Of a stretch of DNA of 64,000 bases, positions 32,489 to 40,716 are shown in pieces. Positions within the stretch are counted from its first letter, which is position 1. Every line of letters starts with the position of its first letter. Source of the DNA: Chlorobium sp. (GTDB lineage: Bacteria > Bacteroidota > Chlorobiia > Chlorobiales > Chlorobiaceae); NCBI GenBank assembly GCA_028277485.1, contig JANQGE010000010.1, forward strand, positions 5,723-69,722, in the 5' to 3' direction. The translations under genes and the position numbers were made by a program. Below the pieces are notes generated by a model. The model had not been told where the DNA came from and made no database searches. It saw only the letters and a program-made list of their open reading frames with translations.

Positions 32489-33361
32489 ATGTGTGCGGAA
32501 AAGGTACGCATCGCTCTGGTACAGATGTCCTGTGCCGCAGAACCTGAGAACAACCTGAAGACAGTGTGCGACCGTATCGGGGAGGCTGCGGCAAAGGGGG
32601 CGAAGATTGTCTGCTTGCAGGAGCTGTTTAGGACGTTGTATTTCTGCCGTACGGAGGAATACGAGCCGTTCGGCCTTGCGGAGGATGTTCCCGGTCCTAC
32701 AACCGAAATACTTCAGCGGGTGGCTGCAGAACATGAGGTTGTTATTGTGGCCTCGTTGTTCGAAAAACGGGCCAGGGGCCTCTTCCATAATACCGCGGCG
32801 GTTATCGATGCTGGTGGTTCTTACCTGGGCAAATACCGCAAGATGCATATTCCCGATGATCCCGGTTTTTATGAAAAGTTTTACTTTGCACCGGGTGACC
32901 TCGGTTACAGGGTTTTCAAAACGCGGTATGCAGCAATCGGGGTATTGCTCTGCTGGGATCAGTGGTACCCTGAAGCAGCACGCCTGACGGCGTTGAAGGG
33001 AGCGGAAATCCTTTTCTATCCCACAGCCGTCGGATGGGCGCTGAGTGAGGAGTCGGATGAAGTTCGACGCTCCCAGATGCAGGCATGGAAAATCATCCAG
33101 CAAAGCCATGCGATAGCAAATGGTGTTTATGTGGCTGCGGCCAATCGTGTAGGCATAGAGGGCGAACTCAGGTTCTGGGGCAGCAGTTTTGTCTCGGATC
33201 CTTTCGGGCGGATAACAGATATTGCTGACGAAAACAGTGACCAGATCCTTTTGGCAGACTGTGATCTCGGCAGAATCGGGTTTTACAGGTCACACTGGCC
33301 TTTTTTGCGGGACAGGCGTATCGAAACATACGGAGAATTGCAACAGCGGTATATCGATTAA
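32489..33361 (+). CDS. aguB: N-carbamoylputrescine amidase
   Basis: A 290-residue nitrilase-superfamily amidase that hydrolyses N-carbamoylputrescine to putrescine. The Glu-Lys-Cys triad is seen in VCLQELFRTLYFCR (Glu), GKYRKMHIPDDP (Lys) and VLLCWDQWYPEAAR (Cys), the last being the CWDQWYPEAAR form of plant/bacterial AguB. It follows menA by 6 bp. The preceding pathway enzyme, agmatine deiminase, is encoded 1.4 kb downstream on the same strand. Confidence 0.93.
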   Translation: MCAEKVRIALVQMSCAAEPENNLKTVCDRIGEAAAKGAKIVCLQELFRTLYFCRTEEYEPFGLAEDVPGPTTEILQRVAAEHEVVIVASLFEKRARGLFHNTAAVIDAGGSYLGKYRKMHIPDDPGFYEKFYFAPGDLGYRVFKTRYAAIGVLLCWDQWYPEAARLTALKGAEILFYPTAVGWALSEESDEVRRSQMQAWKIIQQSHAIANGVYVAAANRVGIEGELRFWGSSFVSDPFGRITDIADENSDQILLADCDLGRIGFYRSHWPFLRDRRIETYGELQQRYID

Positions 33362-33425
33362 AGGCGCGTTTGCCGGAGAAAAAGCCGTCAAACTTTTCCA
33401 CTTCTCACTCGTCACTACTCTTACC

Positions 33426-34703
33426 ATGAACATTTTCGGCATTGTTATCCTCTGTACCCTTGCAGGTACGTTTGTCCTGAAACTTGTTGCGGATATTATG
33501 AACCTGAAAGCAGCAGGGGAGGTTCTACCGGAAGAGTTTAAGGATGTCTATGATCAGGAAGCCTATGGAAAATCCCAGAATTACCTGCGTCATACAACGC
33601 GGTTTTCTCTTGTAACCGCCGCTTTTGATCTTTTGGTTCTGCTTCTTTTCTGGTTTGCCGGGGGTTTCAACTACCTCGATATGATTCTCCGGGATTTTGG
33701 TTTTTCCTCTCTCGTTACCGGTATTCTCTTTATCGGTGTCCTTCTTTTGCTGCAGGGTGTGGTTTCTCTGCCATTCGACGTATACCGGACTTTCGTTCTG
33801 GAAGAAAAGTTCGGTTTCAACAAAACCTCTCCATTTACCTTTATGACGGATCAGGTGAAAGCTGTTTTGCTGGGGCTTCTGTTAGGCACGCCTGTACTTG
33901 CCGCGGTGCTCTGGTTTTTTGAGAATACCGGCTCGTTCGCCTGGGTTTGGGCCTGGGCCGGGGTGGCCCTGTTCGGTCTTCTTCTGCAATATGTTGCGCC
34001 GACACTTATCATGCCGCTGTTCAACAAGTTCACTCCTCTTGAAGAGGGAGAACTGAAGTCAGCGATCATGGATTACGCCCGCTCGGTTGATTTTCCCCTG
34101 TCAGGTATTTATGTCATAGACGGGTCGAAGCGTTCTTCAAAAGCCAACGCTTTTTTTACCGGGTTCGGGAAACGGAAACGAATCGCCCTGTTCGATACGC
34201 TTGTCGAGAACCACACCAATACGGAACTTGTCGCTGTTCTGGCTCATGAAATAGGTCATTACAAGAAAAAACACATCATCATCGCAATGTGGCTCGGTGT
34301 AGTGAACATGGGTGTGGTTTTCCTGCTGCTCTCCCTTTTTATGAATAATCGCGCGCTTTTCGATGCTTTTTTCATGAATGAAGTTTCTATCTATGCCAGT
34401 CTTCTGTTTTTTTCTCTACTGTACAGTCCGGTAGAATTTGTTCTTTCCGTTTGTCTTCAATCTCTTTCGAGGCGCCATGAATTTCAGGCTGACCATTATG
34501 CGGTGAGAACTTACAGCGGCGGTGCCTCCCTCGTCGAAGCGTTAAAGAAGCTGTCGAGGAAAAACCTGGCCAATCTAACCCCTCATCCTCTTTATGTGTT
34601 TCTGAACTATTCGCATCCGCCTGTTCTGCAGCGCATTGAGCGTATACGAGATGCTGCAGCCTCCGGGACAGCGGCTCAGGATTTCGAGCACCGCCCAACG
34701 TAG
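33426..34703 (+). CDS. M48A (Ste24/CAAX protease 1-like) membrane peptidase, tail altered by a MITE fragment
   Basis: A ~425-residue integral membrane metallopeptidase. The zinc motif VLAHEIGHYKKKH lies near residue 275 and the third ligand in EFQADHYAVRT; multiple hydrophobic helices flank them. ATG 33426 (MNIFGIVILCTLAGTF) is chosen because it starts a membrane helix. The last residues (QDFEHRPT) and the stop codon 34701-34703 are encoded by the left edge of a truncated MITE copy, so the native C-terminus was probably replaced after HPPVLQRIERIRD. Confidence 0.8.
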   Translation: MNIFGIVILCTLAGTFVLKLVADIMNLKAAGEVLPEEFKDVYDQEAYGKSQNYLRHTTRFSLVTAAFDLLVLLLFWFAGGFNYLDMILRDFGFSSLVTGILFIGVLLLLQGVVSLPFDVYRTFVLEEKFGFNKTSPFTFMTDQVKAVLLGLLLGTPVLAAVLWFFENTGSFAWVWAWAGVALFGLLLQYVAPTLIMPLFNKFTPLEEGELKSAIMDYARSVDFPLSGIYVIDGSKRSSKANAFFTGFGKRKRIALFDTLVENHTNTELVAVLAHEIGHYKKKHIIIAMWLGVVNMGVVFLLLSLFMNNRALFDAFFMNEVSIYASLLFFSLLYSPVEFVLSVCLQSLSRRHEFQADHYAVRTYSGGASLVEALKKLSRKNLANLTPHPLYVFLNYSHPPVLQRIERIRDAAASGTAAQDFEHRPT

Positions 34704-34738
34704 TAATCAGGGCGCGCAACAAATTAATAGAGGTGCCC
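34680..34738 (-). repeat. MITE-like element copy 5, truncated (59 bp)
   Basis: Only the right portion of the inverted long form remains: ATTTCGAGCACCG...CAACAAATTAATAGAGGTGCCC. It ends 11 bp before the aguA start codon and supplies the last codons and stop of the M48 gene. No left terminus or TSD is visible. Confidence 0.75.
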
Positions 34739-34749
34739 AAGAGTCGGAA

Positions 34750-35796
34750 ATGAGAACCGCAACATATTATATGCCTCCCGAGTGGGTGCGTCATGATGCA
34801 ACATGGCTCTCCTGGCCTCATAAAGAGGCGTCATGGCCGGATAGTTTCGAGTCTGTACCGGATGTTTTTGCCGAGATAGCAGCCAGTCTCTGCCGTTATG
34901 AGACGGTGCATATCAATGTGCTCGATGATGTTATGGGGGGCTGCGCGCTTGAACTGATACGCAGCAAGGTAAGGCATGAAGACGATTTGCGGCGGATATG
35001 CCTTCATCACATCCCGACGGATGATGCGTGGTGCCGGGATCATGGGCCTAACTATGTTTATCGTCACAGCGTCGGGGGAGTGGAAAAGGTCATCGTGAAC
35101 TGGGACTACAACGCCTGGGGTGGAAAGTATGAGCCTTATGACAATGACGGTGCGGTGGCGGGAAGGATTGCCGCGTTACAGGGTTTGCCGCTTGTTTCAC
35201 CCCGAATGGTACTGGAAGGAGGGGCTATTGACGTGAACGGCAAGGGGCTGTTGCTGACCACGGAAGCATGTCTGCTCAATCCCAACCGCAACCCTTTCAT
35301 GGCAAGGAAAGAGATCGAGAGCAGGCTGAAATACTTTCTTGGAATAAAGAAGGTTCTCTGGCTGAAGGATGGTATCGCAGGTGACGACACGGACGGGCAT
35401 GTCGATGATGTTGCGCGCTTTGTCGACGAAAGAACCGTTGTCATTGCGGTTGAGGAAAACCCTGGTGATGAGAACTTCGGGATACTCCAGGAAAACTACA
35501 GACTGCTGCGTAAATTTACCGACATAGAGGGCAGGCCACTGCATGTGGTGAAATTGCCAATGCCTGATCCGGTGTATCATGATAACGAAAGACTTCCTGC
35601 AAGCTACGCCAACTTCTATATCGCCAACCGTCAGGTGCTGGTGCCGGTCTACCGTTGTGCCAAAGACCGGATTGCACTTGAGATTCTGGGGAAGTGTTTC
35701 CCTTCAAGAAAGGTCGTAGGCATTGACTGCACCGACCTCGTCTGGGGTCTTGGCGCCATTCACTGTGTGACGCATGAAGAGCCCGCCTCATGTTAA
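34750..35796 (+). CDS. aguA: Agmatine deiminase
   Basis: A 348-residue enzyme of the peptidyl-arginine-deiminase-type (PAD_porph) family, converting agmatine to N-carbamoylputrescine. Catalytic parts: DDAWCRDHGP (Asp), GDDTDGHVDDVARF (His) and the nucleophilic Cys in GLGAIHCVTHEEPA near the C-terminus. ATG 34750 gives the family N-terminus MRTATYYMPPEW; the open frame further upstream is MITE sequence. Its partner aguB is just upstream; together they make putrescine. Confidence 0.94.
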   Translation: MRTATYYMPPEWVRHDATWLSWPHKEASWPDSFESVPDVFAEIAASLCRYETVHINVLDDVMGGCALELIRSKVRHEDDLRRICLHHIPTDDAWCRDHGPNYVYRHSVGGVEKVIVNWDYNAWGGKYEPYDNDGAVAGRIAALQGLPLVSPRMVLEGGAIDVNGKGLLLTTEACLLNPNRNPFMARKEIESRLKYFLGIKKVLWLKDGIAGDDTDGHVDDVARFVDERTVVIAVEENPGDENFGILQENYRLLRKFTDIEGRPLHVVKLPMPDPVYHDNERLPASYANFYIANRQVLVPVYRCAKDRIALEILGKCFPSRKVVGIDCTDLVWGLGAIHCVTHEEPASC

Positions 35797-36015
35797 CGCT
35801 GCTTGACATTGAACAAAAATTCTCGTTTTTCAGAAAGTCCGATGGTATGATCAGGGTCTCAAAACGGGTTGTGATTTCTCGTTTTGAATCTCTTTCTGTT
35901 TTAGCGTGTTGCCAGGTAAATTCATTATGCTTTAATAATACTTTTATTTTTCTTTTTTTGTGCTCAAATTCTCTTTGGCACGTTCCTTGCCCTAACATTA
36001 ATTAGTGTTATTAAA
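35797..36015. other. Intergenic stretch before MITE copy 6
   Basis: AT-rich, no gene seen. TTAGCACGTTCC-like and TTAATTAGTGTTATTAAA sequences run up to the element; no promoter can be assigned with confidence. Confidence 0.35.
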
Positions 36016-36128
36016 GGACACTTCTATTAATTGTCATGAACGATTCGAGTGCAAGGAGAACGGAGCGCAGAAACCCTTTCTTATCCGATCAACGATGCAA
36101 TTGAATCGGGGAATAAATAGAGGTGCTT
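36016..36128 (-). mobile_element. MITE-like element copy 6 (113 bp, diverged)
   Basis: GGACACTTCTATTAATTGT...GAATAAATAGAGGTGCTT. Flanks TAAA and TGAA match in 3 of 4 bases, consistent with an old insertion. Lies between aguA and the exonuclease terminator. Confidence 0.7.
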
Positions 36129-36193
36129 TGAAGTTCCAAGCCTCACGCCCGTGAGGTTGAGCAGGTGGAATGGGGGACGCTTGCTCGAAGAAA

Positions 36194-36219
36194 GCGGTCA
36201 GTATGGCCGCTTTTTTTTT
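36194..36219 (+). terminator. Intrinsic terminator between convergent genes
   Basis: GCGGTC (36194-36199) pairs with GGCCGC (36205-36210) including one G-T pair, followed by T9. It overlaps the last bases of the exonuclease gene and can serve the rightward transcript; the reverse strand is T-rich too. Confidence 0.75.
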
Positions 36220-36775
36220 ACAACAGTTTTGCTAACAGCCGGCGGGTTGCGCGTATGTCGGAAATCGCGTCATGAGCTTCGAGCTGGATGCCGTAATGAC
36301 GGCAAACAGTTTCGAGCTTGTAATCCGGCAAGCTCAATGCTCCGCTGAAATCTTTCATGAAAAGTAGCGGAAGAGGGTCGAGCCTTCTCCAGTTCACATA
36401 TGAGCCTATCCCGTACTTGTCTCCGTGAAGCCTGAACCAGCTTTGCAGGAAGTCAAGGTCGAAGTGTACGTTGTATCCGGCCGGATAACATTTGTCTTCC
36501 CGGTCATATGGTTCAATGTGCCGGTCGAGGAATTGCCTGAATTCAAGAAACGCCTCGTAACTGCTCGTCCTGTGCTGAAGTTCCGCCCTGCTTGTTTTGT
36601 TTATCAGCAATGCCTGGTCGTCGATGTCAGCACCCTCGTGAGGAGCACATTCCAGCTTGAGCTCTTCGGCAACGACTCCGGAAATTTCCATGATCGCGCC
36701 TATCTGGATAATGCCGTGTCTTGCCGGATTGATTCCGGTTGTTTCAACGTCGATGTAGAGTACTTTTTTACTCAT
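36218..36775 (-). CDS. DnaQ-like 3'-5' exonuclease
   Basis: A 185-residue DEDDh exonuclease. Motif ExoI is KVLYIDVETTGINPARHGI, ExoII AGYNVHFDLDFLQSWF, and ExoIII ALEAHDAISDIRAT (H-x-x-x-x-D). The family includes the DNA polymerase III proofreading subunit, RNase T and stand-alone exonucleases; with no other domain, a stand-alone repair or RNA-processing role is likely. ATG 36775. Convergent with aguA across a shared terminator. Confidence 0.85.
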   Translation of the reverse strand: MSKKVLYIDVETTGINPARHGIIQIGAIMEISGVVAEELKLECAPHEGADIDDQALLINKTSRAELQHRTSSYEAFLEFRQFLDRHIEPYDREDKCYPAGYNVHFDLDFLQSWFRLHGDKYGIGSYVNWRRLDPLPLLFMKDFSGALSLPDYKLETVCRHYGIQLEAHDAISDIRATRRLLAKLL

Positions 36776-36908
36776 TTGAAGGCTCCATGAACAGTATTGG
36801 GCCGGGGTTTTCCCTGATGATCGTCAGGAAAGCGGCCGAGATGCAGTAAGGTGGAAAAAAGGTTGACCTGTAAGACCTGTGTACTTTGTCCCGGAGGTGT
36901 CCTGTTCG

Positions 36909-38513
36909 TTACTGTGCTTCAGCGGGAGCGGCACAGGATACCTCCTGCGTATTGAACAGGTAGTAGTTGATGCTGTCGTTCAACGCCTGAAGACTGGCGT
37001 CAATGATGTTGGTTGAGACGCCGACGGTTGACCATGTCGAGTGGCCGTCACTGGTTTCTATGAGCACCCGCACCTTGGCGCTGGTTCCTTTTTTTTCTTC
37101 AAGTACGCGAACCTTGTAATCGACAAGCCTGATGTTCCGGATGGCAGGGTAAAATCCCCGCAGAACCTTGCGCAGTGCCCTGTCAAGAGCGTTAACCGGG
37201 CCGTCGCCGTCAGCAGCGGTCATCTCGATTTCATCGTTCACTTCGATTTTCAGGATTGCCTGGTCAACCGGTTCGCGGCTTTTGCCTGACTCGATGTGAA
37301 CTTTCGACTCGAGCACTTCAAAGAAAGGCTTGAACTGACCCAGTTCATGACGAAGCAGCAGCTCGAAAGAAGCTTCTGCGACATCAAACTGGAATCCTTC
37401 ATATTCGAGTTTTTTAATACGCTGAACGATTTTCTTGAACAGTTCTCCGTTATCCGGTAATGCTATCCCGAGTTCTTTAGCCTTGTAGCGGATGTTGCTT
37501 TGCCCTGCAAGTTCGGATACAAGCACCCGCTGACGGTTGCCCACGGTTTTGGGGTCGATATGTTCGTACAGAGAGCTCTCCTTGAGAACCGCACTGACGT
37601 GAATGCCGCCCTTGTGGGCAAACGCTGATTTCCCCACGAACGGTGCACGGTTGTCAGGGGGAAGGTTCAGCAGCTCGTAAACAAAGTTTGAAAGTGAAGT
37701 GAGCTGGTTCAGCTTCAGCTTGTGATGAAAACGGCCGTTGAGCTTCAAGATAACGTTCGGAATGACGCTGATAAGGTTTACGTTACCACACCGTTCTCCA
37801 ATGCCGTTGATGGTGCCCTGCACATGCACTGCACCTGCTCGCAATGCAGAAAGTGTGTTGGCGACCGCAACATCCGTATCGTTGTGCGTGTGTATGCCGA
37901 CCGGGGTGCTGATGGACGAAACAACTTGCTTGACGATGTCATATATCTCGTGGGGCATCGTGCCGCCATTGGTGTCGCAAAGAACAAGACGACTGGCGCC
38001 TGCATCCTCGGCTGAGCGGAGCATGCTTGTGGCGAACGCCGGGTTGTCCTTGTAGCCGTCAAAAAAATGCTCTGCATCGAACAGCACTTCACGTCCACGG
38101 TTTTTCAGGAAACGAACCGATTTAAAAATCAGTCCGGCATTTTCTTCATCATTCAAGCCCAGCCCTTTTGCGGAGTGCGCTTTCCAGGTTTTGCCGAAAA
38201 TGGTGATAACCGGAGTTTCCGATTTTAAAAGACCGATGAGATTGGGGTCGTTGTCGATATTGTCCGGCTTCCTCGCAGTTGAGCCAAAAGCGCAGAGTCT
38301 GGCATTTTTAAGCTGCAGGTGCAATGCCCTGCGGAAAAATTCCTCGTCTTTTGGATTGCTGCTTGGCCATCCTCCCTCAATGTAATCAACACCGAACTCA
38401 TCGAGTTTTTCAGTAATAAGCAGCTTGTCCTGGACGGAAAGGGTTATTTTTTCCCCCTGGGTGCCGTCCCGGAGTGTTGTGTCATACAGTTCGATGGCGC
38501 TTCTGTTCTTCAT
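36909..38513 (-). CDS. cimA: (R)-citramalate synthase
   Basis: A 534-residue enzyme of the LeuA/CimA family that condenses pyruvate and acetyl-CoA to citramalate, the entry to threonine-independent isoleucine synthesis. ELYDTTLRDGTQGEKITLS opens the TIM barrel, with GIHTHNDTDVAVANT and GTINGIGERCGN; the C-terminal ~150 residues are the LeuA regulatory dimer domain. The LRDGTQGE start (rather than LRDGEQ) is the CimA form. ATG 38513 with AAGGA upstream is preferred. It is the last gene of the ilv-leu cluster. Confidence 0.93.
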   Translation of the reverse strand: MKNRSAIELYDTTLRDGTQGEKITLSVQDKLLITEKLDEFGVDYIEGGWPSSNPKDEEFFRRALHLQLKNARLCAFGSTARKPDNIDNDPNLIGLLKSETPVITIFGKTWKAHSAKGLGLNDEENAGLIFKSVRFLKNRGREVLFDAEHFFDGYKDNPAFATSMLRSAEDAGASRLVLCDTNGGTMPHEIYDIVKQVVSSISTPVGIHTHNDTDVAVANTLSALRAGAVHVQGTINGIGERCGNVNLISVIPNVILKLNGRFHHKLKLNQLTSLSNFVYELLNLPPDNRAPFVGKSAFAHKGGIHVSAVLKESSLYEHIDPKTVGNRQRVLVSELAGQSNIRYKAKELGIALPDNGELFKKIVQRIKKLEYEGFQFDVAEASFELLLRHELGQFKPFFEVLESKVHIESGKSREPVDQAILKIEVNDEIEMTAADGDGPVNALDRALRKVLRGFYPAIRNIRLVDYKVRVLEEKKGTSAKVRVLIETSDGHSTWSTVGVSTNIIDASLQALNDSINYYLFNTQEVSCAAPAEAQ

Positions 38514-38560
38514 GTCTGTTGCTGTTCCTTGCAATGGGCGATCAATAAAGAAAACCCGAA

Positions 38561-39124
38561 TCAGGAGTTCATAAGATTTTCCTGTCTGGCATAGGCGAAG
38601 ATGCCTCCGGCCATGACAATATTGTAAACGTCACCAAGCGGTTTAAGCGTATAGGTGACCTCCTGTGTCAGGTTTGTGATAGTGTTGTTTTCAATATCGA
38701 TTTTCAGTTCATCGCCTGTCAGCACGGTTTTGTTGAGTTGCTCGGCAGTCTCGTAAGGTATAACAAATCCACCGTCTACACAGTTGCGATAGAATATCCT
38801 TGCATATGATTCAGCGACGATCGCTTTCGCTCCGGCAACCTGAAGGGCGAACGGAGCATGTTCACGTGAGGAGCCGCAACCGAAATTGGGGCCCCCTATG
38901 ATGATCGAATACTCTGACTGGAACTTTCCCTCTTCAACAAAGGGACGGCTGCCTTCGGGAAGTCCTGTTTCTGCAATCGGTACGCCCGAGAGGGCATACT
39001 TGCCGTAGAGCTTGACCTCTTCGGGATCCGAAAGACTGTATACCAGATGCTCGGCTGGGATGATCTGGTCGGTATCGATGTTTTTGCCCAACACGTAGGC
39101 TTTTCCCTGTATAATGCTGTCCAT
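38561..39124 (-). CDS. leuD: 3-isopropylmalate dehydratase small subunit
   Basis: A 187-residue aconitase swivel-domain protein of the short archaeal/anaerobe type. VLGKNIDTDQIIPAEHL and the substrate loop NFGCGSSREHAPFAL are diagnostic. With LeuC it isomerises 2-isopropylmalate (and, with citramalate, the isoleucine precursors). ATG 39124. It lies 288 bp downstream of leuC and 47 bp upstream of cimA in the same direction. Confidence 0.94.
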   Translation of the reverse strand: MDSIIQGKAYVLGKNIDTDQIIPAEHLVYSLSDPEEVKLYGKYALSGVPIAETGLPEGSRPFVEEGKFQSEYSIIIGGPNFGCGSSREHAPFALQVAGAKAIVAESYARIFYRNCVDGGFVIPYETAEQLNKTVLTGDELKIDIENNTITNLTQEVTYTLKPLGDVYNIVMAGGIFAYARQENLMNS

Positions 39125-39412
39125 AATGTTTGTGCTTTGAATATTAGCTGTCCGGTTATCTGAGACCTAATTTGAGCGATTGTTCGAGCATGCCGGAGAT
39201 GCAAGGCACAGGGGGATGCAGCTGTAGTGAACTACCGCAAGCTCCCTGTAACGAAGTAGATCCGGTGTGATCGGCAATCCCGAAGGGGTTCAAATTGTGC
39301 GATCTTTCTTTTTTTCTCTTTTGTATTGACAGAAGCAGGATTTTGTTGTGTCTCATAGCTTATAAGTATTCCTTTTCTATCTAAAATTAATAGATTGCAA
39401 AATTTGAGACGC
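39125..39412. other. 288-bp gap between leuC and leuD
   Basis: No gene seen. A TTCGAGCAT motif near 39183 and a T-rich run near 39310 (on the plus strand) occur; on the transcribed minus strand no terminator is apparent, so readthrough from leuC is likely. Confidence 0.35.
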
Positions 39413-40711
39413 TCATCTTAGGAACTCTCTCGGATCAGTTAACTTCCCGGTGATTGCCGATGCTGCAGCGGTCAGCGGAGAAGCAAGGCAGACCCCTGCT
39501 TTTTTGCTGCCCATTCGACCCGGAAAGTTTCTGTTTGTTGTCGAAACGACAAGGTCATTGTCTTCCGAGCGCCCGAAAGTGTCCGAAGGACCGCCCAGAC
39601 AGGCCGCACATGACGGCGGGGCAATCGTACAGCCTGCATCTTCGAGGATTTTTATGATCGAATGGCCGTCGAATTGCTCTGTTTCAAGGCTTTGAGCAGC
39701 TTCTACTGTCGCGGGTACGATATTTGTCGGTACGGAAACCTTGTTTCCTTTCAAGATTTTTGCCGCCATCACAAAATCGCTCAACTTGCCTCCCGTGCAG
39801 GAGCCGATATATGATTTCGTGATTCGGGTGTCCTGAACGCTCCGAACAGTAGCACGGTTATCCGGGCTGTGCGGCATGGCTACTACCGGCTCGAGTTCTT
39901 CTGTTTTGTAGCGGTAGATGCTGTGATACTCTGCATCCGGATCACTGTTGAAAATTTCATACGGTTTTCCGGTTCTTTCCCTGACATAGGCCTCGGTGAC
40001 ACTGTCTGCAGCAATGATGCCGTTCATGCCTCCGGCCTCGATAGCCATGTTGGTAAGGGTCATACGCTCTTCCATCGGCATTGAATACACCGCCGGGCCA
40101 TCGAACTCCATCGCCCGGTAGGTTGCCCCGTCGGTACCGATATCACCCAGGATCTGCAGGATGAGGTCTTTTGCCGCGAGGTAGTCCGGCATTTGGCCTT
40201 CAAAGATGAACTTCATTGATTCGGGGACCTTTTCCCAGATTTTTCCTGTACCGAGAATGAAGGCTGCATCGGTGTTGCCGATTCCCGTGCCGAACATGCC
40301 GAACGCACCCGATGTGCAGGTGTGCGAGTCGGTACCGAAAAGAACCGTGCCGGGAAGATTGTATCCTTCCTGGGCAAGGGCGACATGACAAACCCCTTTG
40401 TAGCGGTCGGTCCCTACATCGTGATGATTGGGAAGGTCATGTTCTTCGGCGAACTGCCGAAGCAGGTCGATGTTGCGGCGTGCGTGCTCGTTCTCGGTGA
40501 AGATGTAATGGTCGGGCAGTATGACGACTTTCTCGGGATCCCATACCTTTGCGCCGGGGCCGAATTTTTCCCTGAATATGTCGAAAGTCGGGGGACCGCA
40601 TACGTCATGGGTCAGCAGGATGTCGACATTGAGCCATACACTCTCGCCTGCTTCGACAAATTTGCGCCCGGCAGCCTTTGCGAGGATTTTCTGCGTTATC
40701 GTTTGTGCCAT
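39413..40711 (-). CDS. leuC: 3-isopropylmalate dehydratase large subunit
   Basis: A 432-residue aconitase-family protein of the homoaconitase/short-LeuC type. The [4Fe-4S] ligands are in SYIGSCTGGKL and IAPPSCAACLGG; the substrate motifs GTDSHTCTSGAFG and TTNRNFPGRMG are complete. It pairs with the short LeuD encoded downstream. ATG 40711 is 5 bp after the leuA stop, so translation is probably coupled. Confidence 0.95.
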   Translation of the reverse strand: MAQTITQKILAKAAGRKFVEAGESVWLNVDILLTHDVCGPPTFDIFREKFGPGAKVWDPEKVVILPDHYIFTENEHARRNIDLLRQFAEEHDLPNHHDVGTDRYKGVCHVALAQEGYNLPGTVLFGTDSHTCTSGAFGMFGTGIGNTDAAFILGTGKIWEKVPESMKFIFEGQMPDYLAAKDLILQILGDIGTDGATYRAMEFDGPAVYSMPMEERMTLTNMAIEAGGMNGIIAADSVTEAYVRERTGKPYEIFNSDPDAEYHSIYRYKTEELEPVVAMPHSPDNRATVRSVQDTRITKSYIGSCTGGKLSDFVMAAKILKGNKVSVPTNIVPATVEAAQSLETEQFDGHSIIKILEDAGCTIAPPSCAACLGGPSDTFGRSEDNDLVVSTTNRNFPGRMGSKKAGVCLASPLTAAASAITGKLTDPREFLR

Positions 40712-40716
40712 GATCG

